From assembly GCA_028686565.1 (NCBI GenBank), contig JAQUBU010000081.1:1-8775 (forward strand): a stretch of DNA of 8,775 bases, read 5' to 3'. Positions within the stretch are counted from its first letter, which is position 1. Each line of letters begins with the position of its first letter. This document shows, piece after piece, positions 1-5,932 of the stretch. Made by a program: the position numbers and the translations under genes. Origin of the DNA: Syntrophomonadaceae bacterium (GTDB lineage: Bacteria > Bacillota > Syntrophomonadia > Syntrophomonadales > Syntrophomonadaceae). Under the pieces are notes generated by a model. The model did not search any database, was not told where the DNA came from, and saw only the letters and a program-made list of their open reading frames with translations.

Positions 1-94
1 ATACCAGGCCATGCCTTTTCCTGAATTTATGCAGGCAATTATGGACAAAGGCGGCTTGATTGAATATGTGCGGGAAAAACCTAATAACCGGTGA
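1..94 (+). CDS. leuD: 3-isopropylmalate dehydratase small subunit, C-terminal end (partial)
   Basis: Only the last 30 codons are present, read in frame from base 2 to a TGA at 92-94; the 5' part lies outside the window. The tail, with PFPEFMQAIMDKGG followed by LIEYVREK, resembles the C-terminus of the short LeuD subunits of the archaeal/clostridial type, which often end in a GGLIEYV-like motif. LeuD pairs with LeuC to isomerise 2-isopropylmalate to 3-isopropylmalate, and the same pair can isomerise citramalate. The following leuB and citramalate synthase genes on the same strand support the call strongly, since 30 residues alone would be thin evidence. The subtype is inferred. Confidence 0.8.
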   Translation, partial: YQAMPFPEFMQAIMDKGGLIEYVREKPNNR

Positions 95-146
95 GGCTGC
101 AATCAGAAACAATATTAGGATATTTGAGGGATATTAAGCAATGCAG

Positions 147-176
147 TTGAAGTTAACAAATACCCCCTGATATAAC
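147..176 (+). promoter_or_regulatory. possible sigma-A promoter upstream of leuB
   Basis: TTGAAG at 147-152 and TATAAC at 171-176 are separated by 18 bases. The -10 box is the left edge of the structured repeat described at 171-298, so the match may be a by-product of the repeat. leuB could equally be read through from leuD. Weak candidate. Confidence 0.25.
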
Positions 177-298
177 GAGTTGAAAATAGGTCCCCCGCTT
201 CTTAAGCGGTCGGGTTCCTATTAACAAAAAGGTGGGGGGTTATAACGAGGCGCTGCCTCGTTGCAGCAGTATGTTGAAACTACTGCGCAGTATCTTCC
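171..298 (+). repeat. dispersed three-hairpin repeat, copy A
   Basis: This stretch between leuD and leuB recurs at 7170-7374. It begins and is punctuated by TATAACGAG (171-179 and 241-249). Hairpin 1 has the stem CCGCTT/AAGCGG (195-200/204-209), extended by CCC/GGG (192-194/212-214) and AATAGG/CCTATT (185-190/217-222). Hairpin 2 is the perfect AACGAGGC/GCCTCGTT (244-251/255-262) with a 3-base loop. Hairpin 3 is GCAGTA/TACTGC (266-271/281-286). Bases 241-287 match 7239-7285 at 44 of 47 positions; the three differences fall in the hairpin 2 loop, between hairpins, and in the hairpin 3 loop, so both stems are intact in each copy. No ORF of substance lies inside. It could be a mobile non-autonomous element or a structured RNA; the sequence alone does not decide. 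Confidence 0.75.
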
Positions 299-340
299 AA
301 AACCTAAAAACGATTCAAGATGTTTGAAAGGATGGAGCTA

Positions 341-1420
341 ATGTATAAAATAGCAGTATTGCCAGGCGATGGCATAGGAGTAGAGATAGTTCCGGAAGCA
401 ATTAAAGCTCTCAATGCCGTAGCAGAGCGCTTTGGTCATGAATTTGCATATACTGCAGCCCTCATCGGAGGAGCTGCTTATGATGAAGTTGGGAATCCGC
501 TGCCCGCAGAAACTTTGGAGCTTTGCCGAAATTCCGATGCAGTCTTGCTAGGTGCCATAGGCGGACCTAAATGGGATAATTTGCCCGTTCATCTGCGGCC
601 TGAAGTGGGAGCTCTATTACCACTGCGCAAGGAACTGGCCCTATATGCCAATATTCGTCCCAGTGTGCTTTTTCCAGGCCTTTCCCAGGCCTCGACTCTA
701 AAAGAAGAAGTAATTGAAGGGGTAGATATTCTAGTTATCCGTGAATTGACCGGAGGAATTTATTTTGGAGAGAAGAGCCGGGAAAAAACTGCTGATGGAG
801 GCCAAAAGGCTACCGATATACTAAGCTATTCCACCTATGAAATAGAGCGAATCGTGCGTTTTGCTTATGAAGCAGCCCGCCAACGCCGTAAAAACCTGTG
901 CTCGGTAGACAAAGCCAATGTGCTGGAGAGTTCGCGTTTGTGGCGGGAAACGGTTATGGAACTGGCTAAAGAATACCCGGATGTTGAAACTAGTCATATG
1001 TATGTAGATAACTGTTCAATGCAGCTGATCAGAAATCCCCGGCAGTTTGATGTAATTGTAACCGAGAATATGTTCGGGGATATTCTGACCGATGAAGCTT
1101 CAATGCTGACAGGTTCCATCGGCATGCTGCCCAGTGCCTCCATTGGCGGACAAGTAGGGCTTTATGAACCTTCCCACGGCAGTGCCCCGGATATTGCGGG
1201 ACAGAAGAAGGCCAACCCGCTTGCAACTATATTGTCAGCAGCCATGATGCTCAGGCATTCATTCCAATTGGAAACAGAAGCTCAGATTATTGAACAGGCA
1301 GTAAGAAGTGTGCTGGCTGAAGGCTATCGCACACCTGATTTGATGGAAGACGGGAAAAAAATGCTTGACACAATAGAAATGGGTGATATGGTAGCAAATA
1401 AAATTAGAAATGGAGAGTAA
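341..1420 (+). CDS. leuB: 3-isopropylmalate dehydrogenase
   Basis: Cytosolic NAD-dependent oxidative decarboxylase that converts 3-isopropylmalate to 2-oxoisocaproate in leucine synthesis; enzymes of this family can also act on the methylmalate made from citramalate. The product is 359 residues, the usual family length. Visible motifs are GDGIG at 9-13, the substrate loop RELTGGIYFG at 134-143, the catalytic lysine K191 in VDKANVLESSR, metal-binding aspartates D223 (YVDN), D247 and D251 in the signature NMFGDILTDE, and the NAD-binding loop EPSHGSAPD at 276-284. I chose the ATG at 341 because it gives the family-typical MYKIAVLPGDG and has AAAGGA at 327-332, 8 bases upstream. The in-frame ATG at 320 has no good ribosome site. 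The gene follows leuD after a repeat-filled gap and runs directly into cimA, whose possible ATG at 1410 would overlap its end. Confidence 0.96.
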   Translation: MYKIAVLPGDGIGVEIVPEAIKALNAVAERFGHEFAYTAALIGGAAYDEVGNPLPAETLELCRNSDAVLLGAIGGPKWDNLPVHLRPEVGALLPLRKELALYANIRPSVLFPGLSQASTLKEEVIEGVDILVIRELTGGIYFGEKSREKTADGGQKATDILSYSTYEIERIVRFAYEAARQRRKNLCSVDKANVLESSRLWRETVMELAKEYPDVETSHMYVDNCSMQLIRNPRQFDVIVTENMFGDILTDEASMLTGSIGMLPSASIGGQVGLYEPSHGSAPDIAGQKKANPLATILSAAMMLRHSFQLETEAQIIEQAVRSVLAEGYRTPDLMEDGKKMLDTIEMGDMVANKIRNGE

Positions 1421-1451
1421 TTTGTTACCGAATTTAAAGCCTGGGAAAGAA

Positions 1452-3047
1452 ATGACAGGAGGTTTATCAATTGGGGATAAAAACTTTGATGTATTAATAT
1501 ATGATACAACTTTAAGAGATGGATCACAGGGGGAAGGTCTGTCTTTTTCCCTTGAAGATAAAATAAAGATTGCTAAAAAGCTCGATTATTTAGGAATATC
1601 ATACATAGAAGGCGGATGGCCGGGGAGTAATCCTAAAGATCTGGAGTTTTTTAATGTAGCGAGAAATATGGAATGGCAGCATGCACGTATAGCTGCCTTT
1701 AGTTCCACCCGTAAACCGGATGTCAGTGTGGAACAAGACAGCAACATAAAGGCGTTACTGCAAACTGGGGTAAGTGTTGCCACTATCTTTGGCAAATCCT
1801 GGGATTTCCATGTGATGCGCGCCCTGGAGACCACTTTGGAAGAGAATCTGGCTATGATTAGGGATACAATTGACTTTTTAAAAAACAAAGGGATGGATGT
1901 TATTTTTGATGCCGAACATTTTTTTGACGGCTACAAGAATAATCCGGATTATGCTCTGCAGGTTCTGGCGTGTGCCGCCAATGCAGGGGCCCAATGCCTG
2001 GTCCTTTGCGATACCAATGGAGGAACCATGCCCTGGGAGTTGGAAGCGATAATTAAAAAGGTACGGGAAATTACCGAGCTGCCTTTGGGAATTCATGCCC
2101 ATAATGACTCAGGCTGTGCGGTAAGCAATTCTCTATTAGCTGTCAAGCAAGGATGCACACAGGTTCAAGGTACAATTAACGGTTATGGGGAGCGATGCGG
2201 CAATGCTGACCTTTGCTCCATAATACCCAGTCTCGAAATAAAATTAGGTAAAAAAGTCTTGCCCGCAGGCCAATTGAAGTACTTAAGCGAGGTTTCTCAT
2301 TATATTGGTGAGGTTGCTAATATGCCTCACTATAACAACCAGCCTTTTGTCGGTTACGGGGCTTTTGCTCATAAAGGCGGTATTCATGTCAATGCCTTGC
2401 TTAAAGATGCTCTTACCTATGAGCATATAAACCCCGAGGAAGTAGGAAACCACCGCCGGGTTTTGGTTTCTGAGCTATCCGGTATTTCCAATCTGCTGTA
2501 TAAAGCCAAGGAACTGAATCTTAATATAGACAATTACGATGATCAAACCCGTAAGGTTATAAAGCAAATAAAAGAACTGGAGAGCCAGGGACTTCAATTT
2601 GAAGGGGCAGATGCTTCGCTTGAGCTATTTCTTCGTAAAGCATTTGGACAGTATAAAGAATTTTTCCAGTTAAAAAATCTAAAATTAATTATTGAAAAAA
2701 ATGAGGATGACACAATTACGGCAGAAGCCGTTGTAAAGCTGGTAGTTGGAGACCAGATTTTCCATACTGCGGCCGAAGGGGATGGCCCGGTTAATGCCTT
2801 GGACAATTCTTTGCGTAAAGCCTTGAACGAAGTATATCCGGAAATTGCACAGATGCATCTTAGCGATTACAAGGTCCGGGTTTTGGATGGCAAACAGGGA
2901 ACAGCAGCCCGGGTAAGAGTGCTTATAGAATCATCAGATGAAAAAAACCAGTGGAGTACCGTGGGGGTTTCCGAGAACATAATCGAAGCTTCCTGGCAGG
3001 CGATGGTAGACAGTATAAATTATATGCTTATGAAAAGAAATTTATAG
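1452..3047 (+). CDS. cimA: (R)-citramalate synthase (CimA family, LeuA-like)
   Basis: Condenses pyruvate and acetyl-CoA to citramalate, the first step of the threonine-independent route to 2-oxobutyrate and isoleucine. From the ATG at 1452 the product is 531 residues, close to the usual CimA length. The HMGL-like TIM-barrel domain starts with DTTLRDGSQ (18-26, metal-binding D18 and substrate-binding R22), followed by the GGWPGSNPKD and GKSWDFHV stretches typical of CimA rather than LeuA. Metal ligands are in HAHND (215-219), and NGYGERCGNAD spans 243-253. Roughly the last 140 residues look like a LeuA-type allosteric dimer domain. Placement after leuD and leuB fits, because LeuCD and LeuB complete the citramalate pathway. 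The start is uncertain: ATG 1410 (overlapping leuB) lacks a ribosome site, TTG 1422 has GGAG 6 bases upstream, ATG 1452 has only GGGAAAG, and a perfect AGGAGG lies inside the ORF before an in-frame ATT at 1470. Confidence 0.92.
   Translation: MTGGLSIGDKNFDVLIYDTTLRDGSQGEGLSFSLEDKIKIAKKLDYLGISYIEGGWPGSNPKDLEFFNVARNMEWQHARIAAFSSTRKPDVSVEQDSNIKALLQTGVSVATIFGKSWDFHVMRALETTLEENLAMIRDTIDFLKNKGMDVIFDAEHFFDGYKNNPDYALQVLACAANAGAQCLVLCDTNGGTMPWELEAIIKKVREITELPLGIHAHNDSGCAVSNSLLAVKQGCTQVQGTINGYGERCGNADLCSIIPSLEIKLGKKVLPAGQLKYLSEVSHYIGEVANMPHYNNQPFVGYGAFAHKGGIHVNALLKDALTYEHINPEEVGNHRRVLVSELSGISNLLYKAKELNLNIDNYDDQTRKVIKQIKELESQGLQFEGADASLELFLRKAFGQYKEFFQLKNLKLIIEKNEDDTITAEAVVKLVVGDQIFHTAAEGDGPVNALDNSLRKALNEVYPEIAQMHLSDYKVRVLDGKQGTAARVRVLIESSDEKNQWSTVGVSENIIEASWQAMVDSINYMLMKRNL
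1457..1462 (+). promoter_or_regulatory. perfect AGGAGG Shine-Dalgarno inside the cimA 5' end
   Basis: AGGAGG lies 7 bases before an in-frame ATT (1470-1472) and 8 bases before an out-of-frame TTG (1471-1473). No ATG or GTG sits at the right distance. Starting at ATT would give a product beginning IGDKNFDV, and most CimA proteins start only a few residues before the DTTLRDG motif, so this may be the true ribosome site. Inference only. Confidence 0.45.
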
Positions 3048-3154
3048 TAAATAACTCAACTTTCTGACCAAAAGAACAGGCTGAAAAGCCCGAAAAAGCA
3101 ATAAAATAAACTGTTTAGAATTCCATATTGACGAACATCGCGAGCTATCATATA

Positions 3155-3367
3155 TGTCATTGTTATGAAACTAGTGTACTTGTCATTGCAAGCGCAGCGC
3201 CAACCTGTCATTGCCGCGCTGCGCTCGCAATTATCACGGGTAATAACCCGCCACGATAAACGAAAAGCGTCAGATCGTTTTTTATTTACGTAGTCAATTA
3301 CCTGGGAAGATTGCCGCGTCGCTGCGCTTCTCGCAATGACACGCACACTAGTTTCATAGCAATGACA
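3155..3367. repeat. 35-base inverted repeat with 143-base spacer
   Basis: The arm at 3155-3189 matches the reverse complement of 3333-3367 with 3 mismatches. Both arms carry CTAGT flanked by TGTCATTG words. The arms enclose the GC-rich palindromes, so the whole could fold as a long branched hairpin. The right arm is also the first unit of the tandem repeat at 3334-3431. Confidence 0.75.
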
Positions 3368-3431
3368 AGTACGCTAGTTTCATAACAATGACACGTACGC
3401 TATTTCATAGCAATGACAAGCACACTAGTTA
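3334..3431 (+). repeat. 26-base direct tandem repeat, about 3.8 copies
   Basis: Units start at 3334, 3360, 3386 and 3411, each beginning CAATGACA and, in the first three, ending in TTTCATAG or TTTCATAA. The third unit is 25 bases and the fourth is cut short at about 3431. Units differ at a few positions, mainly in the ACGC/AGTAC stretch before CTA. There are no spacers between units, so this is not a CRISPR array. It continues the right arm of the larger inverted repeat, suggesting local expansion of one arm. Confidence 0.8.
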
Positions 3432-3488
3432 TGTCGCATAATATATCAACTACGAAAGTTGAGTAAAGAACGACAAGTAAAAAAGCAT

Positions 3489-3557
3489 AAAGCAAAAGGT
3501 GACGGGGTTGTTGATACGGGAAGTACTTGTGTTAATACCCCTGAACCCTTTTGCTTT
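3489..3557 (+). repeat. long imperfect hairpin, related to 4066-4130
   Basis: The outer stem AAAGCAAAAGG/CCTTTTGCTTT (3489-3499/3547-3557) is perfect over 11 pairs. Inner stems around GGGGT/ACCCC continue it with bulges and G-U pairs. The 14-base word GACGGGGTTGTTGA at 3501-3514 recurs exactly at 4074-4087 inside the hairpin after the small ORF. No T run follows, so it is not a typical terminator. Confidence 0.65.
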
Positions 3558-3622
3558 GTTATATCTTGTAAAATATTATATTATACTGTCGCAAAGAAAA
3601 TTATTACAAAGTATAAAAGGCA

Positions 3623-3651
3623 TTGACGGATAGCGAATCCTAAATTAAAAT
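3623..3651 (+). promoter_or_regulatory. sigma-A-type promoter for the small ORF
   Basis: TTGACG (3623-3628) and TAAAAT (3646-3651) are separated by exactly 17 bases, giving a start of transcription near 3658 and a leader of roughly 85 bases before the ATG at 3744. It is the best promoter match in the gap. Confidence 0.55.
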
Positions 3652-3694
3652 GTTTAGGGATGTATGTTGGTAATAATGGAATCGAATCCTAAAT
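3634..3694 (+). promoter_or_regulatory. candidate operator: repeated 12-base word and inverted repeat over the -10 box
   Basis: CGAATCCTAAAT occurs at 3634-3645 and again at 3683-3694, 49 bases apart. The first copy also forms the left half of CCTAAA/TTTAGG (3639-3644/3653-3658), which straddles the TAAAAT box. This geometry suits a DNA-binding regulator that blocks the promoter, but no regulator gene is present in the window to pair with it. Confidence 0.3.
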
Positions 3695-3743
3695 AATAAA
3701 AAAATGGTAAAATTTAGTAAAGTTGAGGAGAAGGGTAAATATT

Positions 3744-4064
3744 ATGAAAGATTATAGCCCGGTACACAATTGCTACCGGGCAATACTATCATTGGTTAAC
3801 CATTTGGATTCTTTCTGTAAGAATAAAAACAGCTTGGTTTCAATATACGAGGAATTGAGTGAATTAGCTTTTTATATTATGGAAGACGATGGAGATCTTA
3901 TGTTAAGAATTATAGAACAGATGAAAGGCAGTATTGATGAGCTTAACTGCGGCGGTTATTTGAAACTGGCGGAAGACCGGCAGCGCTTTGCATTTATTAC
4001 TGGCGAAATAAAAACACACCTTAATTTCCTGCTAATTGAATATAGCAATAAATATAAACAATGA
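3744..4064 (+). CDS. small helical protein of unknown function
   Basis: I do not recognise this 106-residue product. It appears almost wholly alpha-helical, without a signal peptide or membrane segment, and has an acidic middle (EELSELAFYIMEDDGD) and a C-terminus ending SNKYKQ. Two cysteines lie near the N-terminus (residues 10 and 25) and one in NCGG near residue 69; no CxxC pair or known catalytic motif is visible. It is probably cytosolic. The ATG at 3744 is chosen because AGGAG and AAGG (3726-3734) precede it at good spacing; the upstream in-frame TTG at 3723 overlaps that ribosome site. A promoter lies at 3623-3651. The gene sits between two related hairpins (3489-3557 and 4066-4130), the second starting 1 base after its stop codon. 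A good ribosome site and promoter make it likely to be expressed. Confidence 0.7.
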   Translation: MKDYSPVHNCYRAILSLVNHLDSFCKNKNSLVSIYEELSELAFYIMEDDGDLMLRIIEQMKGSIDELNCGGYLKLAEDRQRFAFITGEIKTHLNFLLIEYSNKYKQ

Positions 4065-4065
4065 G

Positions 4066-4130
4066 TGACAAAGGACGGGGTTGTTGACAACCTTACGATC
4101 GAGGTTGTCAACAACCCCATCCCTTTGTCA
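4066..4130 (+). repeat. near-perfect 28/29-base hairpin after the small ORF
   Basis: The left arm 4066-4093 and right arm 4102-4130 pair along their full length with one extra base and one mismatch or wobble, around the loop TACGATCG. The inner part reads GGGGTTGTTGACAACC against its complement. No T tract follows (TCCTCTTAAA), so a classical intrinsic terminator is unlikely, though a stem this strong could still slow transcription or protect an RNA end between the small ORF and the gene at 4164. It shares GACGGGGTTGTTGA with 3501-3514. Confidence 0.85.
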
Positions 4131-4163
4131 TCCTCTTAAAGTAATTGGGGAGGAAAGATAAAT

Positions 4164-5204
4164 TTGAAAGCAATGATTATGGCTGCCGGGGTAGGATCAA
4201 GGTTAATGCCACTGACCATAGACATACCTAAACCTATGATACCAATGGTTAATCAGCCACTAATGGAAATAACATTAAACCTCCTTCATGAACATGGCTT
4301 TCGGGAGATAATTGCCAATCTTCATTATCAAAAGCAAGTTATCAGTGAGCATTTTTGTGATGGCCAGAATTTTGGCATGCAGCTTGGCTACTCTCCCGAA
4401 GATGAGTTGTTGGGAACAGCCGGGGGAGTAAAAAACTGTGAATGGTTTCTTGATGATTGCTTTGTAGTGGTTAGCGGTGATGCACTTACTGATGCAGATA
4501 TCACTTATTTATGGGCACAGCATAAGAAAAATGGGGCCCTGGCAACTATAGCGCTTAAAGAAGTCGAGGAAGTGGAACAGTTTGGCGTAGTAGTTACTGA
4601 TGACAGGGGTAAGATAGAACAATTTCAGGAAAAACCAAAACAGGGAGAAGCATTAAGCCACCTAGCCAATACAGGTATTTATATATTTGAGCCGGAGATT
4701 TTTAAATATATCCCACCCCGGCAATTTTATGATTTCGGCAAACAGGTATTTCCTGAATTAGTCAGAATAGGAGCACCTTTTTTTGGGGTGCCGATTGATA
4801 ATTACTGGTGTGATGTGGGAGATCTGGAGACCTATCGCCAAGCCCATGCCGATATTCTTCAGGGAAAGCTAAAAGCTAATTGTCAGCCTATATTGTGCAA
4901 TAATGGTAAAGGGAGAATAGTTGTGGGCGAAGCTGCACAGATTGCTGATGATGTACATTTCGAAGGAAACGTAGTGATCGGCAATAATTGCAGCATAGAG
5001 GCAGGTGCATTTATATGCGATTCGGTCATATGGGATAATAGCATCGTAGAAACCAAATCCAGGCTGACTAAATGCATAGTAGGCAGAAATTGCAAAATAG
5101 GCAGATCGGTAACAGTTAACCCTAAAACGGTAATTGCCAGCGGCTGTGAAATTGTAGACAAGACCAATACTGCTCCCGGTCAGAAAATAAATAGTGTAAG
5201 ATAA
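4164..5204 (+). CDS. sugar-nucleotide pyrophosphorylase (NTP transferase plus left-handed beta-helix)
   Basis: Probably a cytosolic nucleotidyltransferase that makes an NDP-sugar from a sugar 1-phosphate and NTP; mannose-1-phosphate guanylyltransferase-like proteins are the closest in style. The 346-residue product has the N-terminal nucleotide-binding signature AAGVGSRLMPLT...PKPM (7-25), GTAGG at 84-88, the metal-site motif SGDALTD at 104-110 with D106, then FQEKPK, NTGIY and WCDVGD. From about residue 245 it has hexapeptide-like repeats (VIGNNCSIEAGAFI, IVGRNCKIGRSV) forming a left-handed beta-helix. The TTG at 4164 is the start: it gives MKAMIMAAG and GGAGG lies 10 bases upstream. Some GDP-mannose-type homologues carry a further phosphomannomutase domain, which is absent here. 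The sugar substrate cannot be set from sequence, and no other sugar-pathway gene lies nearby. Confidence 0.85.
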   Translation: MKAMIMAAGVGSRLMPLTIDIPKPMIPMVNQPLMEITLNLLHEHGFREIIANLHYQKQVISEHFCDGQNFGMQLGYSPEDELLGTAGGVKNCEWFLDDCFVVVSGDALTDADITYLWAQHKKNGALATIALKEVEEVEQFGVVVTDDRGKIEQFQEKPKQGEALSHLANTGIYIFEPEIFKYIPPRQFYDFGKQVFPELVRIGAPFFGVPIDNYWCDVGDLETYRQAHADILQGKLKANCQPILCNNGKGRIVVGEAAQIADDVHFEGNVVIGNNCSIEAGAFICDSVIWDNSIVETKSRLTKCIVGRNCKIGRSVTVNPKTVIASGCEIVDKTNTAPGQKINSVR

Positions 5205-5213
5205 TACATAAAA

Positions 5214-5266
5214 AGGACCGTTTTTACGCTGTCATTTATATACAAATGATTCATAAAAACGGTCCT
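5214..5266. terminator. bidirectional intrinsic terminator between convergent genes
   Basis: A perfect 13-base stem AGGACCGTTTTTA (5214-5226) pairs with 5254-5266, and the loop holds a second stem TCATTT/AAATGA (5232-5237/5244-5249). T-rich sequence follows on the plus strand (GCTTTTTCTTT), and T residues follow on the minus strand through the AAAA before 5214. It lies 10 bases past the stop of the pyrophosphorylase and 16 bases from the stop of the minus-strand gene at 5282, so it can end both. Confidence 0.85.
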
Positions 5267-5281
5267 GCTTTTTCTTTGCAA

Positions 5282-5833
5282 TTACTCGGTTAGCAGCTTT
5301 TTAAATCCTGCATCAAGTTCTTGCAGATTGCCCTGTTGAATTTGTTCCAGATCTTGAGGAGCTACTGGTGACATGTTGAAAATGCGATATTTACCTTTTT
5401 CTTTAATTAGTATCGCCAGTTCCATACCGGAAACTTGACCATCTTCTTTAAAAGAGTATACTACCAGAGCACTGCTTTCAGATTTTTTTGTATATTCGGG
5501 CATAATTTCAATGCTGATATTCTGGGGTAACTTATTTTCACTTTCGATTTGAGCAATTACTTTACTTGCTTCCTTTTCTATATTTTCACGGTTCTCCAGC
5601 AACTGGGCCGGGGTCATCGAACTGTATTGAGGGAGGAAACGAATAGACCAGAAAACACTAAGGTTTTTTGTAACTGAATCATAATCCCGTTCGAAGTATG
5701 ACTGGTAGAAATCCTGCACCGTTTTTTCCGGAGAGGACTCCACAAAAGCCGCATAATAATACATGGAAGCAAGTATTGTTACAATAATCAATGGTATGAA
5801 CATGGGAATACTACGGGTAGCTGGTTTGTCCAA
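5282..5833 (-). CDS. membrane-anchored extracytoplasmic protein of unknown function
   Basis: The 183-residue product has a short basic N-terminus, one hydrophobic helix at about residues 11-31 (MFIPLIIVTILASMYYYAAF) and a soluble remainder, so it is probably anchored in the membrane with the bulk outside. There is no lipobox cysteine. The segment SPEKTVQDFYQSYFERDYDSVTKNL resembles the opening helices of NTF2-like or DUF4878-type domains, followed by alternating strands (ALVVYSFKEDGQVSG, MELAILIKEKGKYRIFNM); this fold guess is weak. The TTG start at 5833 has GAGAGG at 5844-5849 with 10-base spacing; an inner ATG at residue 11 has no ribosome site. It is transcribed alone from its own promoter at 5875-5903 and ends at the shared terminator. 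Confidence 0.75.
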   Translation of the reverse strand: MDKPATRSIPMFIPLIIVTILASMYYYAAFVESSPEKTVQDFYQSYFERDYDSVTKNLSVFWSIRFLPQYSSMTPAQLLENRENIEKEASKVIAQIESENKLPQNISIEIMPEYTKKSESSALVVYSFKEDGQVSGMELAILIKEKGKYRIFNMSPVAPQDLEQIQQGNLQELDAGFKKLLTE

Positions 5834-5874
5834 TATTAAAATACCTCTCTTTCATTTACAATTATATTGATATG

Positions 5875-5903
5875 ATTTTAACAGATTGGAAAAATATTAA
5901 CAA
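5875..5903 (-). promoter_or_regulatory. sigma-A-type promoter for the minus-strand gene
   Basis: On the minus strand TTGTTA (5903-5898) and TAAAAT (5880-5875) are separated by 17 bases, giving a transcript start about 35 bases before the TTG at 5833. The divergent gene at 5933 starts only 30 bases from the -35 box, so the 99-base gap must serve both; I see no equally good plus-strand promoter. Confidence 0.5.
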
Positions 5904-5932
5904 TAAAGGTTGGATTACGGGAGGTTAAATGA

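Larger units (their letters stand above)
3054..3464. repeat. MITE-like composite palindromic element
   Basis: A perfect 11-base inverted repeat, ACTCAACTTTC at 3054-3064 and GAAAGTTGAGT at 3454-3464, bounds 411 bases beginning just after the cimA stop. Inside are a 35-base inverted repeat with 3 mismatches (3155-3189 against 3333-3367), a GC-rich hairpin AGCGCAGCG/CGCTGCGCT (3191-3199/3217-3225) and a small hairpin CGGGT/ACCCG (3237-3241/3246-3250). The GCAATGACA and AGCGCAGCG words resemble widespread intergenic palindromes of the TCATTGCGAG...CGCAGCGACGCGGCAATC type. I see no transposase and no convincing target-site duplication. Non-autonomous mobile origin is an inference. Confidence 0.55.
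3048..3743. other. 696-base gene-free interval rich in repeats
   Basis: No credible coding sequence lies here on either strand. From left to right it holds an 11-base inverted repeat bounding 3054-3464, a 35-base inner inverted repeat, GC-rich palindromes, a 26-base tandem repeat, an imperfect long hairpin at 3489-3557, an AT-rich stretch at about 3558-3620, and a promoter with repeated 12-base words at 3623-3694. I found no clear intrinsic terminator for cimA here; GGCT/AGCC around 3089-3100 is too short and lacks a T tract. Confidence 0.8.

Noticed and set aside
320..340. Upstream ATG giving leuB seven extra residues
   Set aside because: No ribosome site precedes 320, and the ATG at 341 matches the family N-terminus with a well placed AAAGGA.
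95..340. T-box or other leucine-responsive leader upstream of leuB
   Set aside because: The GGTGGGGGG stretch is not the conserved T-box word, there is no terminator/antiterminator pair with a T run, and the structure recurs before an unrelated gene.
3085..3105. Terminator for cimA
   Set aside because: Only a 4-base stem (GGCT/AGCC) is visible and no T run follows.
3056..3346. 96-codon minus-strand ORF translating to VIARSAATRQSS-like text
   Set aside because: It runs through the inverted repeat and GC-rich palindromes. The IARSAATRQS string is the familiar translation of widespread intergenic palindromes, and the frame has no ribosome site or protein-like composition.
3334..3431. Possible CRISPR array
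   Set aside because: Units are contiguous 25-26-base tandem repeats without spacers, and there are no cas genes.
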